DNA of 64,000 nucleotides, from positions 124,001-188,000 of the forward strand of contig JAEPQH010000004.1 in assembly GCA_017640605.1 (NCBI GenBank). Reading direction: 5' to 3'. The notes beneath the pieces were generated by a model. It was not told where the DNA came from and searched no databases. It worked only from the letters and a program-made list of their open reading frames with translations. Both the position numbers and the translations under genes were made by a program. This document shows positions 17,741 through 26,221 of this stretch, piece by piece (the stretch's first letter is position 1; each line of letters starts with the position of its first letter). This DNA comes from Balneolaceae bacterium (lineage in GTDB: Bacteria > Bacteroidota > Rhodothermia > Balneolales > Balneolaceae).

Positions 17741-18184
17741 TTATTTATCCGGCGGTGATCGCCGTTCTTTTAAGTGCAATCGAAAAGCATGGATTGCTGT
17801 GGCGTAACAGATCAACGCTCCCAATCCAAAAATCACTCTGCCTAAGGTGATGTTATTTTCATCAGATAGGAGATTCATTCCTCCCGACATCTGCGAGCTA
17901 TCGCCAAATAAAGCAACCCAAGCGCCAACAGTGCCCATCAAAGCAATCAAAATGGAGGCAAGTAATTGATTAAATCGCGCACCTTGTCCGCGTAGGGTTA
18001 GCGTTGCCGCGATGATAAAAATCACCCCACAAACAGTGATAATCCATGCCGGAGCTTCATTTTCTTGCAATTCGATAGGGATAATTCCTTCTCCCATCAG
18101 CACAAAGAACACACCTACCGTACCCATAAACAATGCCAGTGCTTTTGGGTTTTGATGCTTTTTCTCAAGTTCCGGAGTACTCAT
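17741..18184 (-). CDS. Hypothetical four-helix membrane protein
   Basis: A 147-residue protein with four hydrophobic segments: LFMGTVGVFFVLMGEGIIPI, WIITVCGVIFIIAATLTL, LLASILIALMGTVGAWVALF and LGRVIFGLGALICYATAIHAF. The tail is basic (RLHLKERRSPPDK). No motif that I recognise. Its 3' end is duplicated 132 bp downstream around a hairpin element. It lies downstream of the DUF6090 array, 72 nt from gene D1 on the same strand, but nothing ties it to that family. Confidence 0.7.
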   Translation of the reverse strand: MSTPELEKKHQNPKALALFMGTVGVFFVLMGEGIIPIELQENEAPAWIITVCGVIFIIAATLTLRGQGARFNQLLASILIALMGTVGAWVALFGDSSQMSGGMNLLSDENNITLGRVIFGLGALICYATAIHAFRLHLKERRSPPDK

Positions 18185-18256
18185 GGTTTATTCGATTTTA
18201 CTCATTACCGATTGCAATCCCAGATCCTGATACACCTTAATTCCGGTGACTCTATT

Positions 18257-19222
18257 TCAATCATCTCGCTGAATCACTATAAAACTACCCGGATCAACCA
18301 AACTGCCTAAGGTATCTCCGGGTAAATCTACCAATAAATACGGCTCAGAATCGATAAGCTGGGGAGAATCTACAGTAAAGGTAAATACTTTGTTAACCCG
18401 ATTAATTCTCACTTCTGTTTGGAACTCATCCTCAAAATAGGTGCCGCTTAGCCCACGGCCTTTGGAAGTGCTCACTTCCAAATCAGGCAGATTTAAGTGA
18501 TGGGAATAAGGCTCAGGATTATCGAGCACGTTATGAATGACCACATAATTGTAGCGGGCGTTTCTAATGATTTGCTGCAATGAAAACCGAATATCCTCGG
18601 AAAGAGTAAGGAAGCGCACTAATTTCTGGCGATGTCTTTCTGAAGTGAGAAAGTAATTCTGAACCTCTTCGGTGTAGTTTCCCAGTTGATAATCGACATA
18701 CCAGGGTTCTTCATCTACCAACTGCGAGCGATATTTACTAAGATGTTCATCCATATAACGTTGCCGTGTTTGCAAGGAGGAAGAAGTTTGAATGTATAAC
18801 TCATTCAGTCGTTTATCGATGTCGCGGTATTCTGACGGGATAATATCTTTATGGGCATTAAGCGCTTCGAATGAGCTTGTATTAAGTACATACGTGTTCC
18901 AAAACATGCCTGCTGAATAGATGAACTCATCAAATTCTTCATCAACTTCGCCCTCCAATAAATCTTTTATCACATACTCGCGCTGTTCATACCAAAGAAT
19001 CTTTGCTTCAGCTTCGCGGATATCGCTAAGTAAATCCTGCTGAATACCCAAGAGAATAGCATCTACCGTTTGGCGATCTTTTCTGGCTTCGCTCCAATTA
19101 TTGATTTGTAGTGCGATCATAATCCCTACAATCACCAGAAAAACCTCGCCTATTGCATACCAGAGGTAGGCTTTTGTTTCTCCGGTGGATTGTTTTCGAA
19201 GTTGTCGGAAGAATCGGAACAT
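18257..19222 (-). CDS. DUF6090 family membrane-anchored protein D1 (long form)
   Basis: 321 residues, the last gene of the array in transcription order. The N-terminus is the most divergent of the set (MFRFFRQLRKQSTGETKAYLWYAIGE), followed by one membrane helix (VFLVIVGIMIALQI) and NNWSEARKD in place of NNWNE. The family motif appears as SFEALNAHKDIIPSEYRDIDKRLNELY near residue 120. After the helical tail comes an extra beta-rich end of about 90 residues (GLSGTYFEDEFQTEV...FTFTVDSP...SFIVIQRDD), shared in layout only with D7. Predicted orientation: N-terminus inside, tail outside the inner membrane. Function unknown. Confidence 0.85.
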   Translation of the reverse strand: MFRFFRQLRKQSTGETKAYLWYAIGEVFLVIVGIMIALQINNWSEARKDRQTVDAILLGIQQDLLSDIREAEAKILWYEQREYVIKDLLEGEVDEEFDEFIYSAGMFWNTYVLNTSSFEALNAHKDIIPSEYRDIDKRLNELYIQTSSSLQTRQRYMDEHLSKYRSQLVDEEPWYVDYQLGNYTEEVQNYFLTSERHRQKLVRFLTLSEDIRFSLQQIIRNARYNYVVIHNVLDNPEPYSHHLNLPDLEVSTSKGRGLSGTYFEDEFQTEVRINRVNKVFTFTVDSPQLIDSEPYLLVDLPGDTLGSLVDPGSFIVIQRDD

Positions 19223-19249
19223 TAATCACCCTTAGATTAATTTAAAGTT

Positions 19250-19366
19250 GTCATCCCAACGCGAATGCAGGGGTTCTAATGAGTTCAAAAAGCTTTTAAC
19301 ATAGTATTAGATCCCTGCCTTCGCCCTCCTTTCATTGTAAAATTCCGGAGGACATGCAGGAATGAC
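19250..19366. mobile_element. GTCAT-type MITE M1 (long form, 117 bp)
   Basis: Begins gtcatccc and ends ggaatgac. The left half has cgcgaatgcaggggttctaa. The right half, after catagtattagatccctgcc, carries an extra block of about 33 bp (ccctccttt...ccggaggacatg) in the loop of the right hairpin. It lies between D2 and D1. Confidence 0.75.
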
Positions 19367-19399
19367 TCTAAAATGGATTAAAGAATTTCGCATATATAG

Positions 19400-19498
19400 A
19401 GCTTTTTACTTTGAATAGTAGCTAAAAATCTATCGATTTCGAATTCATAAACACCATTTTTAGCTCTCTACGCCAGCCGGCGGATTAATTAATATGAC
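19400..19498. repeat. Degenerate palindromic segment beside M1
   Basis: Contains tttttagctctctacgccagccggcgg and ends atatgac. It resembles the GTCACTTCGA...CATGAC element at 30293-30382 in middle and right end but the left end is worn. No gene is seen in 19223-19550. Confidence 0.4.
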
Positions 19499-19550
19499 TA
19501 TAAACGAATATATCTGTGAAATCCATTTTCGGTAGGTAATGTGAAATAAA

Positions 19551-20303
19551 CTAATCCGTAACAGCAGCGTTACAGGTTTTATCCAACGCATGAGCTAATT
19601 CTTTACACATATCAATTGCAGCCTCTTGCGTACCAATTCTGAATCTCTGAAACTGGATGAGATCCCTTAACTCATTAATATGTTTCTGTTTAAATGTGTC
19701 ATTCTCGACAAGTATCTCAAAGTTATACTTATATGATCTACGTCTTGAGTTGGTAGAGTCATACACAGATACGATGCCATTATCAGCATACTTCTGCAGA
19801 TCTTCAGTCAAAGTTCTAAAGTAATCTAATTGGCCTTCCAGAAAAGATAATTCTTGATAATAAGTTGTTACTTTAAACTTTAGGGAGTTATTACGGATCT
19901 CTTTGAATTGCCCGGAATTTATGAGTTCATCATATACTGTTCTAGGCGGAACTGGCGAAGGATAAAAGCCAACAGTTAGCGCTATTTCTTCTGGCTTTAA
20001 ATCATCAATATTCCCCGTGTGTAACGCTTTTGCGGTTTTATCAACATCTGCAATAAAGTCCTCCAGCAAGGTAACCTGATCATTGAAATATTGGACAATC
20101 TTCTCTGATTCTTCATATAAGCTATATACTGCCAATTCTGCCCGTTCAGCTTCCTTTCTTTGCTCATTCCAGTTATTGATTTGCAATGCAATTAATATTC
20201 CAATTACAACTAGCAAAATTTCCCCAAGTGCATACCAGAAGTATTTGCGGAGATTTCCGTTTTCGAGGAGTTTTTGGCGGATTTGTCGAAAGAAGCGGAG
20301 CAT
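19551..20303 (-). CDS. DUF6090 family protein D2
   Basis: 250 residues. Standard N-terminus MLRFFRQIRQKLLENG, then the helix GEILLVVIGILIALQI and NNWNEQRKE. The tail is mostly helical; the family motif is VYDELINSGQFKEIRNNSLKFKVTTYYQEL at about residues 119-148. The end is unusual in having two cysteines (MCKELAHALDKTCNAAVTD). Its ATG follows the TAG of D3 with no gap, so D3 and D2 are translationally coupled. The last codons fall in an ACGGATTAG sequence that recurs in the dispersed repeats of this region. Confidence 0.85.
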   Translation of the reverse strand: MLRFFRQIRQKLLENGNLRKYFWYALGEILLVVIGILIALQINNWNEQRKEAERAELAVYSLYEESEKIVQYFNDQVTLLEDFIADVDKTAKALHTGNIDDLKPEEIALTVGFYPSPVPPRTVYDELINSGQFKEIRNNSLKFKVTTYYQELSFLEGQLDYFRTLTEDLQKYADNGIVSVYDSTNSRRRSYKYNFEILVENDTFKQKHINELRDLIQFQRFRIGTQEAAIDMCKELAHALDKTCNAAVTD

Positions 20304-21098
20304 CTATAATTGAGCTTTTATATTCTTGATCAGATTTTGAGCCTCAGCTTTACTATCTACCAGTAAATTGATCGCAATGGAATGAGTCATTGTTTTAAAC
20401 TTTGCCATATTAAGTATTTCAAAAACTACTTCTTCCCGATTTAGAATTTCTTCACCGAACTCTAAAAAAGAAGGGTACTTTATAGTATCAATTCGGGCAC
20501 TATTCTGAACTCTGAGGCTATTTTCCTGAAGCTTCAAAGCGGCTTCCGGCCATATATCCACATATTTAAACACAGAAGGCATAATGGACTGGTCTTTCAT
20601 ATCATTATTTTTCTGAATGATCAGCTCTACTCGTTCAAAATCTTGGTAATACTCGATTATCTGATTTCTTAGTATCTCATTTGAGATAAGCTGAATATTA
20701 CCCGTTGCGATTAACTCTGAAAAAGTTGGGTCATGAACAACAAAGGTTGTACGCCCCCAAAGAGAAGCCATTAATTCTCTGTTTTCTTCTGTTGAGTTGA
20801 GTTTACCGTCCCAGTTGTAAGCATTTATCAGTCCAACTGCTCTTTCGAAATGAATGGTCTCATTTGCGATATTACCATTTAGCGCTTCAACCTGAGTTTG
20901 AAGATCCTGCAAAAGACTTTTCAAATATTGGGTTTCTGTTAATGCATCTTTTCGCTCCTCATTCCAATTGTTTACCTGTAGCGCCAGCAATATCCCAACC
21001 ATAACCAACAGAATTTCTCCTAACGCATACCAGAAGTATTTTCGAAGATTTCCGTTTTCGAGGAGTTTTTGGCGGATTTTGCGGAAGAAGCGGACCAT
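20304..21098 (-). CDS. DUF6090 family protein D3
   Basis: 264 residues. N-terminus MVRFFRKIRQKLLENG, helix GEILLVMVGILLALQV, then NNWNEERKD. Helical tail with TQYLKSLLQDLQTQVEALNG just after the membrane and the family motif FSELIATGNIQLISNEILRNQIIEYYQDF. It ends in a helix LIKNIKAQL. Its stop abuts the D2 start. The gap upstream to D4 contains MITE M2. No catalytic motif visible. Confidence 0.85.
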   Translation of the reverse strand: MVRFFRKIRQKLLENGNLRKYFWYALGEILLVMVGILLALQVNNWNEERKDALTETQYLKSLLQDLQTQVEALNGNIANETIHFERAVGLINAYNWDGKLNSTEENRELMASLWGRTTFVVHDPTFSELIATGNIQLISNEILRNQIIEYYQDFERVELIIQKNNDMKDQSIMPSVFKYVDIWPEAALKLQENSLRVQNSARIDTIKYPSFLEFGEEILNREEVVFEILNMAKFKTMTHSIAINLLVDSKAEAQNLIKNIKAQL

Positions 21099-21124
21099 CG
21101 ATTAGTCTAAATTAGTTTCAAGTA

Positions 21125-21242
21125 GTCATCCCCACGCGAATGCAGGGGATCTAAAATGGTCTTAATGGCTTTTAACATAGTAGTAGATTCCTGCCTTCGC
21201 CCTCCATCCATTCTACTATTCCGGAGGACAGGCAGGAATGAC
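21125..21242. mobile_element. GTCAT-type MITE M2 (long form, 118 bp)
   Basis: Begins gtcatccccacgcgaatgca and ends gcaggaatgac, with the 33-bp insert (ccctccatccattctactattccggaggac split by the loop) in the right hairpin. It lies between D4 and D3. Confidence 0.8.
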
Positions 21243-21303
21243 CTTGTAAGTGGATCTTTTAGATTTAGGGATTTCACGGATAAACAGCTTGAATTCACAA
21301 ACA

Positions 21304-22020
21304 TCATCTATTCAGTTCATTTCTGATGTCTTCCATCAATTTGATATTAAAGGACAGTATGGTCTCATACTGTCGCTTATAATAGCTCATATCATTTAAC
21401 ACATAATCCAGGGCTATTTTAAATTCATTGCTTTCCTGAAGTGCTTCATAGTCAGAAGGTTTTGCTCCAACATATCTCCATTGAAAAGACTTGAAATATT
21501 TCGGATAAATTCTTTCCCTGAAAAAATTTGATAAATCGTAGCGATTCGTTACAGAAGTATTAAATAATGCCACATCATAATAAAGCAAGATATTCTCACG
21601 AAGAGAATCCGTGGTTAAAGTAGTAAATCCAACATTTTTAAGACTTTCATATCCTGCCGTTACCACTTCCGAGAAAGGAGGAAAAGAAACAGACGAAAAA
21701 TGAGTATCCAGACTATCGTGATATGGGAGTCTCTTATTCATATGATTTCTGAGTAAACCCGCCGTTCGAATCTGTTCCTCAATGTCTTCAATGGTATAGG
21801 TGTATCTGGAACTGTCTACTCTGAGATCTCCTAGGATCTCATTCAAAAGCTCATTTTCCAGGCTCGCCAATTTTCTCTGCTCATTCCAATTATTCACTTG
21901 CAGTGCCAGCAATATCCCGATCATCACTAACAGAATTTCTCCAAGCGCATACCAAAAGTATTTACGGAGATTTCTGTTCTCAATTAATTTCTGGCGGATA
22001 TTTCGGAAGAAGCGGAGCAT
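21304..22020 (-). CDS. DUF6090 family protein D4
   Basis: 238 residues. N-terminus MLRFFRNIRQKLIENR, helix GEILLVMIGILLALQV, NNWNEQRKLA. The tail has ELLNEILGDLRVDSSRY, the family motif YESLKNVGFTTLTTDSLRENILLYYDV, an aromatic-rich middle (YPKYFKSFQWRYVG) and a closing helix LSFNIKLMEDIRNELNR. The start directly follows the TAA of D5 (TAAATG), so they are coupled. The stop TGA overlaps a new ATG (TGATG) that leads into repeat sequence, as if another coupled gene once followed. Confidence 0.85.
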   Translation of the reverse strand: MLRFFRNIRQKLIENRNLRKYFWYALGEILLVMIGILLALQVNNWNEQRKLASLENELLNEILGDLRVDSSRYTYTIEDIEEQIRTAGLLRNHMNKRLPYHDSLDTHFSSVSFPPFSEVVTAGYESLKNVGFTTLTTDSLRENILLYYDVALFNTSVTNRYDLSNFFRERIYPKYFKSFQWRYVGAKPSDYEALQESNEFKIALDYVLNDMSYYKRQYETILSFNIKLMEDIRNELNR

Positions 22021-22770
22021 TTATGACCCTCTTTTGGCTAATTCTGCTCTGATAGCATTTCTTAATTCTAACGTATAGCCTTGAATGGTCGAGATACGAT
22101 CTCGGTAATTCCGAGCTATATCCACCTGATACCCTAAAACTCTAATAAATGCTTCGTTTTGAAGCATACGTCCATCTTTAGAGTACCGATGATTATGCCA
22201 TTCACCATTATGCCACTCAATTCGATTAATTAGAAATTCTGGTTCAAGATCCTGTATAACTGGCTTTAACTCTTCATAAGTTATAGTTATGAATCCTTTA
22301 AATGCAGGTAACGTGGTTTCGTACATTCCTGATATCGAAGCCCTTAAAACTTCATTCGATATGATATCCAATCCGTTCGATTTAATGGTTTCATAGGGAC
22401 CTGCATTGAAGCGAAATAGGAACTCAACGTTTAATGAGTTGTATAATTCAGCCAATCGAGCCTCATTAAGATTTACCTCGGAATTAATTGCTATAAGAAA
22501 GCTATCAATAGCAGACTCTTTGATCTCTATTCTTGGATTAAAAAAATCAGTGACCAATGCACTATCTCTTTCTGATGCAACTACCAGTTCTTGCAACATA
22601 CCAATTTCGAACAGTTCTTTTTTTCTGTCTTCATTCCAGTTATTCACCTGAAGAGCCAACAAGATCCCAATCATAACTAGCAAAATTTCCCCAAGTGCAT
22701 ACCAGAAGTATTTGCGGAGATTCCCGTTTTCGAGGAGGGTTTTTCGGAGTTGGCGGAAGAAGCGTAGCAT
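22021..22770 (-). CDS. DUF6090 family protein D5
   Basis: 249 residues. N-terminus MLRFFRQLRKTLLENG, helix GEILLVMIGILLALQV, NNWNEDRKK. Tail with a helical hairpin, the family motif YETIKSNGLDIISNEVLRASISGMYET, a charged His/Trp patch (RIEWHNGEWHNHRYSKDG) and a closing helix YTLELRNAIRAELAKRGS. Followed without gap by D4. The gap to D6 upstream holds MITE M3. Confidence 0.85.
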   Translation of the reverse strand: MLRFFRQLRKTLLENGNLRKYFWYALGEILLVMIGILLALQVNNWNEDRKKELFEIGMLQELVVASERDSALVTDFFNPRIEIKESAIDSFLIAINSEVNLNEARLAELYNSLNVEFLFRFNAGPYETIKSNGLDIISNEVLRASISGMYETTLPAFKGFITITYEELKPVIQDLEPEFLINRIEWHNGEWHNHRYSKDGRMLQNEAFIRVLGYQVDIARNYRDRISTIQGYTLELRNAIRAELAKRGS

Positions 22771-22797
22771 TGATTACCCTAAAGTTAATTTAAAGTT

Positions 22798-22882
22798 GTC
22801 ATCCCCATGCGAATGCAGGGGATCTAATGTGTTTGTAAAGGCTTTTAACATAGTATTAGATTCCTGCTTTTGCAGGAATGAC
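22798..22882. mobile_element. GTCAT-type MITE M3 (short form, 85 bp)
   Basis: Begins gtcatccccatgcgaatgca and ends tgcaggaatgac; the 33-bp right-loop insert is absent. It lies between D6 and D5. Confidence 0.8.
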
Positions 22883-22913
22883 ATTTTAAATGGATGTATG
22901 GAATTAAAGAATT

Positions 22914-23984
22914 TCACGGATTGATAATAATCACTTTGTCCCAGCTTACCTCATATTGTCGCTCGCACGCATTATTGGTGCCCACTTGCAGGTATGGAAA
23001 CTCTCTGGATGTTGCCGACGGTGAAAATCCACCCGGAGCAATTGTATTAGACAAATAATTCTCGTTCGTGTATGGATTAAGGTGATAGATATCTACGGGT
23101 TCAGATGTATTATTAAATACCGGATACCACATATAGAAGGAAGCATAACCTTCTTCCAGAGTTCTATCAAACGATTCACTGCATGCCATTTCTTCAGAAG
23201 ATTCAAACCCGAATTCTTCTATTTGGTCAAAAATCTCAGCCATGCTCTTTTCATTTACCAGATTTTGAAATTCAATCCAGATAAACATCTGATATTTTCG
23301 AAAGATATCCATCTGTTGTAAATACAAACCATTTAGCTCCTGATAACTGCGTAAATGATTCCGGAACTCTATATCCGAATGGAAAAATTCTATGCGCTTG
23401 GCAAAACTCTCTGGATCCGTTTTAAACATCCAGTCTTTTGATCGTAGATAGCGCTGATTTTCCAATTGCATGGTTTTTAGATCTTCTCCCAGAGCATCCA
23501 TTGTTTGAAAAGCAGCATTGAGTCTGCGAACTTGGAAAATGATACTGGAAAAACGCTCCGAAAAAAGTCGCTCATTCTGTAAAATCGTATTCACATTTTC
23601 ATTATACACCCAAGCAGAGGAATTTCCTTTTATCATAGGATCAATAATCAGGCCCCTTGGGTTTATAATGCGAATACCATCTACAAATTCGGGCTCCAAA
23701 GTTTTACTGAAAATTTGATGATGCACCGAATCCAGTTGTATGGCCGGCATCAGGTGATAGGTCGGATCCTGTGAAACGATTGGCTCTATCGAGGCAACAA
23801 AGTCCGATAATAATTTAATAGCTTCCTCTTCCTGTTTACGCTCTTCATTCCAATTATTGATTTGAAGTGCGATCAAAATCCCAATCACAACTAAAAAAAT
23901 TTCTCCTAGCGCATACCAGAAGTACTTACGGAGATTTCCGTTTTTGAGGAGTTTTTGGCGGATTTGGCGGAAGAATCTCAACAT
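22914..23984 (-). CDS. DUF6090 family protein D6 (long, divergent tail)
   Basis: 356 residues. N-terminus MLRFFRQIRQKLLKNG, helix GEIFLVVIGILIALQI, NNWNEERKQ. The tail differs from the rest: no clear SG-type motif, a long helical middle (AFQTMDALGEDLKTMQLENQRYL, split here by its own charge pattern), then a beta-like end with two cysteines (EEMACSESFDRTLEEG and GTNNACERQYEVSWDK). The last codons and stop (CCGTGA) lie in a repeat motif found between other array genes, so the 3' end may have been replaced. Upstream lies the transposase-less element. Confidence 0.8.
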   Translation of the reverse strand: MLRFFRQIRQKLLKNGNLRKYFWYALGEIFLVVIGILIALQINNWNEERKQEEEAIKLLSDFVASIEPIVSQDPTYHLMPAIQLDSVHHQIFSKTLEPEFVDGIRIINPRGLIIDPMIKGNSSAWVYNENVNTILQNERLFSERFSSIIFQVRRLNAAFQTMDALGEDLKTMQLENQRYLRSKDWMFKTDPESFAKRIEFFHSDIEFRNHLRSYQELNGLYLQQMDIFRKYQMFIWIEFQNLVNEKSMAEIFDQIEEFGFESSEEMACSESFDRTLEEGYASFYMWYPVFNNTSEPVDIYHLNPYTNENYLSNTIAPGGFSPSATSREFPYLQVGTNNACERQYEVSWDKVIIINP

Positions 23985-24050
23985 GATTTGAACCGCGGAT
24001 TTTTGGATTAAAGGATTTCACGGATTTGAGGATAAGAATCTATATAATTC

Positions 24051-24236
24051 TGTCCCGTAGGGACAATACATGGGTAGAAAAAGAAATCCAAAAAGATTTG
24101 CACGTGCCGTAGGTACGTAATGTGACGAATATGGGGCAAATAAAAAATGTATTCATCGTATCAATCATATAATGTACCTGACGGCACATGGTGGTTGGTT
24201 ACAAATTTTTCTACCAACAGTTAGTCCCTACGGGAC
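24051..24236. mobile_element. MITE derived from the IS200/IS605-like element
   Basis: 186 bp with the same four hairpin signals as the transposase-bearing element at 29.4 kb, in the same order. They are tgtcccgtagggaca (24051), cgtgccgtaggtacg (24103), gtacctgacggcac (24174) and gtccctacgggac (24224). The tnpA gene is replaced by about 55 bp of AT-rich sequence. The flanking ggtagaaa / tttctacc pair is also conserved. It presumably moves in trans using the TnpA at 29.5 kb. Confidence 0.8.
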
Positions 24237-24261
24237 ATCTTGATTTCAATCCCAAAAACAA

Positions 24262-24331
24262 ACCAGAAGTATTTTCGGAGTTTCCCGTTTTCGAGGAGTT
24301 TTTGGCGAATTTGGCGGAAGAATCTAAGCAT
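24262..24331 (-). pseudogene. 5' stub of a DUF6090 gene (23 codons)
   Basis: Starts at the ATG 24329-24331, 8 nt after the D7 stop. It encodes MLRFFRQIRQKLLENGKLRK plus YFW, then runs into foreign sequence leading to the MITE. It duplicates the first 70 nt of D6, which starts intact on the far side of the insert. Confidence 0.7.
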
Positions 24332-24339
24332 CAGCTACC

Positions 24340-25404
24340 TTATTCCTTTCGGTTGACATATTTTCTGGTTGGTTCACTGTTATAAAACCATTGAATGTTG
24401 ATCGGCTCGCCATTTTCATTCCTTTCTATCGAAACGGTGTAGGCAGTAAATCCGGCAACCGCTAAAGAATCAGTGGTGATTTCTGTTAATAGTATCTCTG
24501 AAAAGTAAAAAGCAGCTCTATCATCTAAATTTTCCCAAAATAGAAGCTCATACTTGGTATTGATTCTTGCTCTCTCCATAATTTCCTGTTCATCGGTGTA
24601 AACAAAAACACCTTCATAGTTGCCTTGTATGGGAAACCCTGTCATACCATACTCTGTAAGAAACTTTGGTAGCTCAGAACGATCATTCAATAAATACCTG
24701 ATGCTCATATAATTAGCTACTGCTTTATCTAGCATTCGAGTACCATATTGTATCATCCCTCTGAGTGACTGCCTGTAATTCGATAGTTGTCGCTTGTGAT
24801 AGGCGTCTGTCTTAAAATAATTGATAGCTTCTGGGGATGGCAATGACTTATCACTGATATACCATTCTTGAGTCTGGTGCAGGTACCCGGAATACTGATT
24901 AGTAAAATCAATAATCTCCTCCTGAACAGTATTCAGATAACTCTGATCTTCGACATATATTGAATTAAGTCGCTTCATCAGGTCACGATACTCCGCGGAA
25001 ATTCTATCTTTATATTCAGATAAGAGTTGAAAAGAGCGATCGCTGATGATGATGTCGTAATAACCCAGACCTGAATTTAACACATCCTGAATATTCAGAT
25101 TGGGATCTTCCTCAAGATTAAGGCGATCTTCAATAATTCGCGTGCTTATGGTGTCCATCTTGTTGTGTCAATCTAAGGCTAAACTGAGTTCTACGATATC
25201 GTTGTATAAGTCTTCCTGAACCTCTGTAAGAATCTGGTCGATAGTATTTTTAGTTCTTCGCTCTTCATTCCAGTTATTCACCTGCAAAGCCAGAATTATC
25301 CCAATCATCACCAAAAGTATTTCCCCCATCGCATACCAAAAGTATTTTCGGAGATTCCCATTTTCGAGGAGTTTTTGGCGGATTTTTCGGAAAAATTTCA
25401 ACAT
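24340..25404 (-). pseudogene. DUF6090 family gene D7, interrupted by one in-frame TGA
   Basis: A 355-codon frame from ATG 25402-25404 (MLKFFRKIRQKLLENG, helix GEILLVMIGIILALQV, NNWNEERRT) to 24340 is open except for a TGA at 25168-25170, between ...VELSLALD and HNKMDTISTR. Both parts are in the same frame and the alignment with D1 runs straight through (DIREAEAKILWYEQREYVI), so a nonsense mutation is the simplest reading. A TGA misread or suppressed is less likely. The second part restarts at ATG 25156-25158 and holds FQLLSEYKDRISAEYRDLMKRLNSIY and the beta-rich end of D1 type (GNYEGVFVYTDEQEI). The N-terminal 78-codon part alone could still make a small membrane peptide. Confidence 0.8.
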
Positions 25405-25473
25405 GGTTTGAACTGCGGATTTATCGGATTAACGAATTTTCCAACCATCTGTAAAATCCGTGTTTCAAACATA
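25405..25473. repeat. GTTTGAA-ended palindromic insert between stub and D7
   Basis: 69 bp. On the minus strand it starts TATGTTTGAAACACGGATTT and ends AAATCCGCAGTTCAAACC directly before the D7 ATG; the ends are inverted repeats. The internal sequence is made of gttaatccgataaatccgc-type words. Confidence 0.65.
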
Positions 25474-25496
25474 GTATTTCGGAAAAAGCGGAGCAT
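25474..25496 (-). pseudogene. 5' stub of a DUF6090 gene (7 codons)
   Basis: ATGCTCCGCTTTTTCCGAAA followed by TAC encodes MLRFFRN-like start and then joins the insert. Its ATG overlaps the stop of D8 as TAATG, the same arrangement as between intact genes D12 and D11. Confidence 0.65.
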
Positions 25497-26218
25497 TAGT
25501 TTATCGTTTCAATTAGTTCTATGGTATCGTCAATATGTACTAACAAATTTTCATAAATCCTTATGTACTGAATAGTGATTGAATTAACCATTGCTACTAA
25601 GTTTTTATACTCCTCATCATAAAGCAAAGAAATTACTTTCTCCTCATTAAAAGCCTTTGACCTAATAAATGCATTGAAATCCGTCATGAATTGCTTATCC
25701 AAAAAATATACTACTACATTTCTATTCCAGAGGTCTTCAGCTGTTTGCTCGATGTTCGAAGCATTGTCGAGTTCAGCTTTAACTTGCCTTAGCTTAATTG
25801 TTAGTTCGCTTCTATCGGTTATTTTTTGATTAGAACTTAGTTCTTGTTGCAGTATCGGTAAGTCTAATGTGATTGATGCACTACTGATCAACCTGAAGAT
25901 GAGACTGGGGTTATTCTTTAGTGTATCTATGTATGAATCTGAATTCAAGTAATTATCAGACCATTTTAGGAATAAATTATTAACCTCAAGCCGTGCCTCT
26001 ACATGGCTCTTAGCTTCTGTCAATTCAGCCTTCAAATTTTGTTTCGTAATCTCTGAAATGTCTTTGGCTTTTCTACTCTCATTCCAATTATTCACCTGAA
26101 GGGCTAAGAGAATCCCAATCATCACCAACAGAATTTCTCCAAGCGCATACCAAAAGTATTTACGGAGATTTCCGTTCTCAATTAATTTCTGGCGGATATT
26201 TCGGAAGAAGCGGAGCAT
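25496..26218 (-). CDS. DUF6090 family protein D8
   Basis: 240 residues. N-terminus MLRFFRNIRQKLIENG, helix GEILLVMIGILLALQV, NNWNESRKA. The tail is the most strongly helical and Asn/Glu-rich (ITKQNLKAELTEAKSHVEAR). The usual motif is weak (LPILQQELSSNQKITDRSEL). It ends YENLLVHIDDTIELIETIN. It starts 3 nt after the stop of D9 and is followed by a stub that overlaps its own stop. Confidence 0.85.
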   Translation of the reverse strand: MLRFFRNIRQKLIENGNLRKYFWYALGEILLVMIGILLALQVNNWNESRKAKDISEITKQNLKAELTEAKSHVEARLEVNNLFLKWSDNYLNSDSYIDTLKNNPSLIFRLISSASITLDLPILQQELSSNQKITDRSELTIKLRQVKAELDNASNIEQTAEDLWNRNVVVYFLDKQFMTDFNAFIRSKAFNEEKVISLLYDEEYKNLVAMVNSITIQYIRIYENLLVHIDDTIELIETIN

Positions 26219-26221
26219 CAG

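Noticed and set aside
21107-21307. 66-codon minus-strand frame between D4 and D3
   Set aside because: It reads through MITE M2 and matches the frame over M4 at 30.1-30.3 kb (RMDGGRRQES), so it is repeat-derived.
25168-25170. TGA in D7 as a selenocysteine codon
   Set aside because: No SECIS-like hairpin is evident after it and no selenoprotein family matches; a nonsense mutation is simpler.
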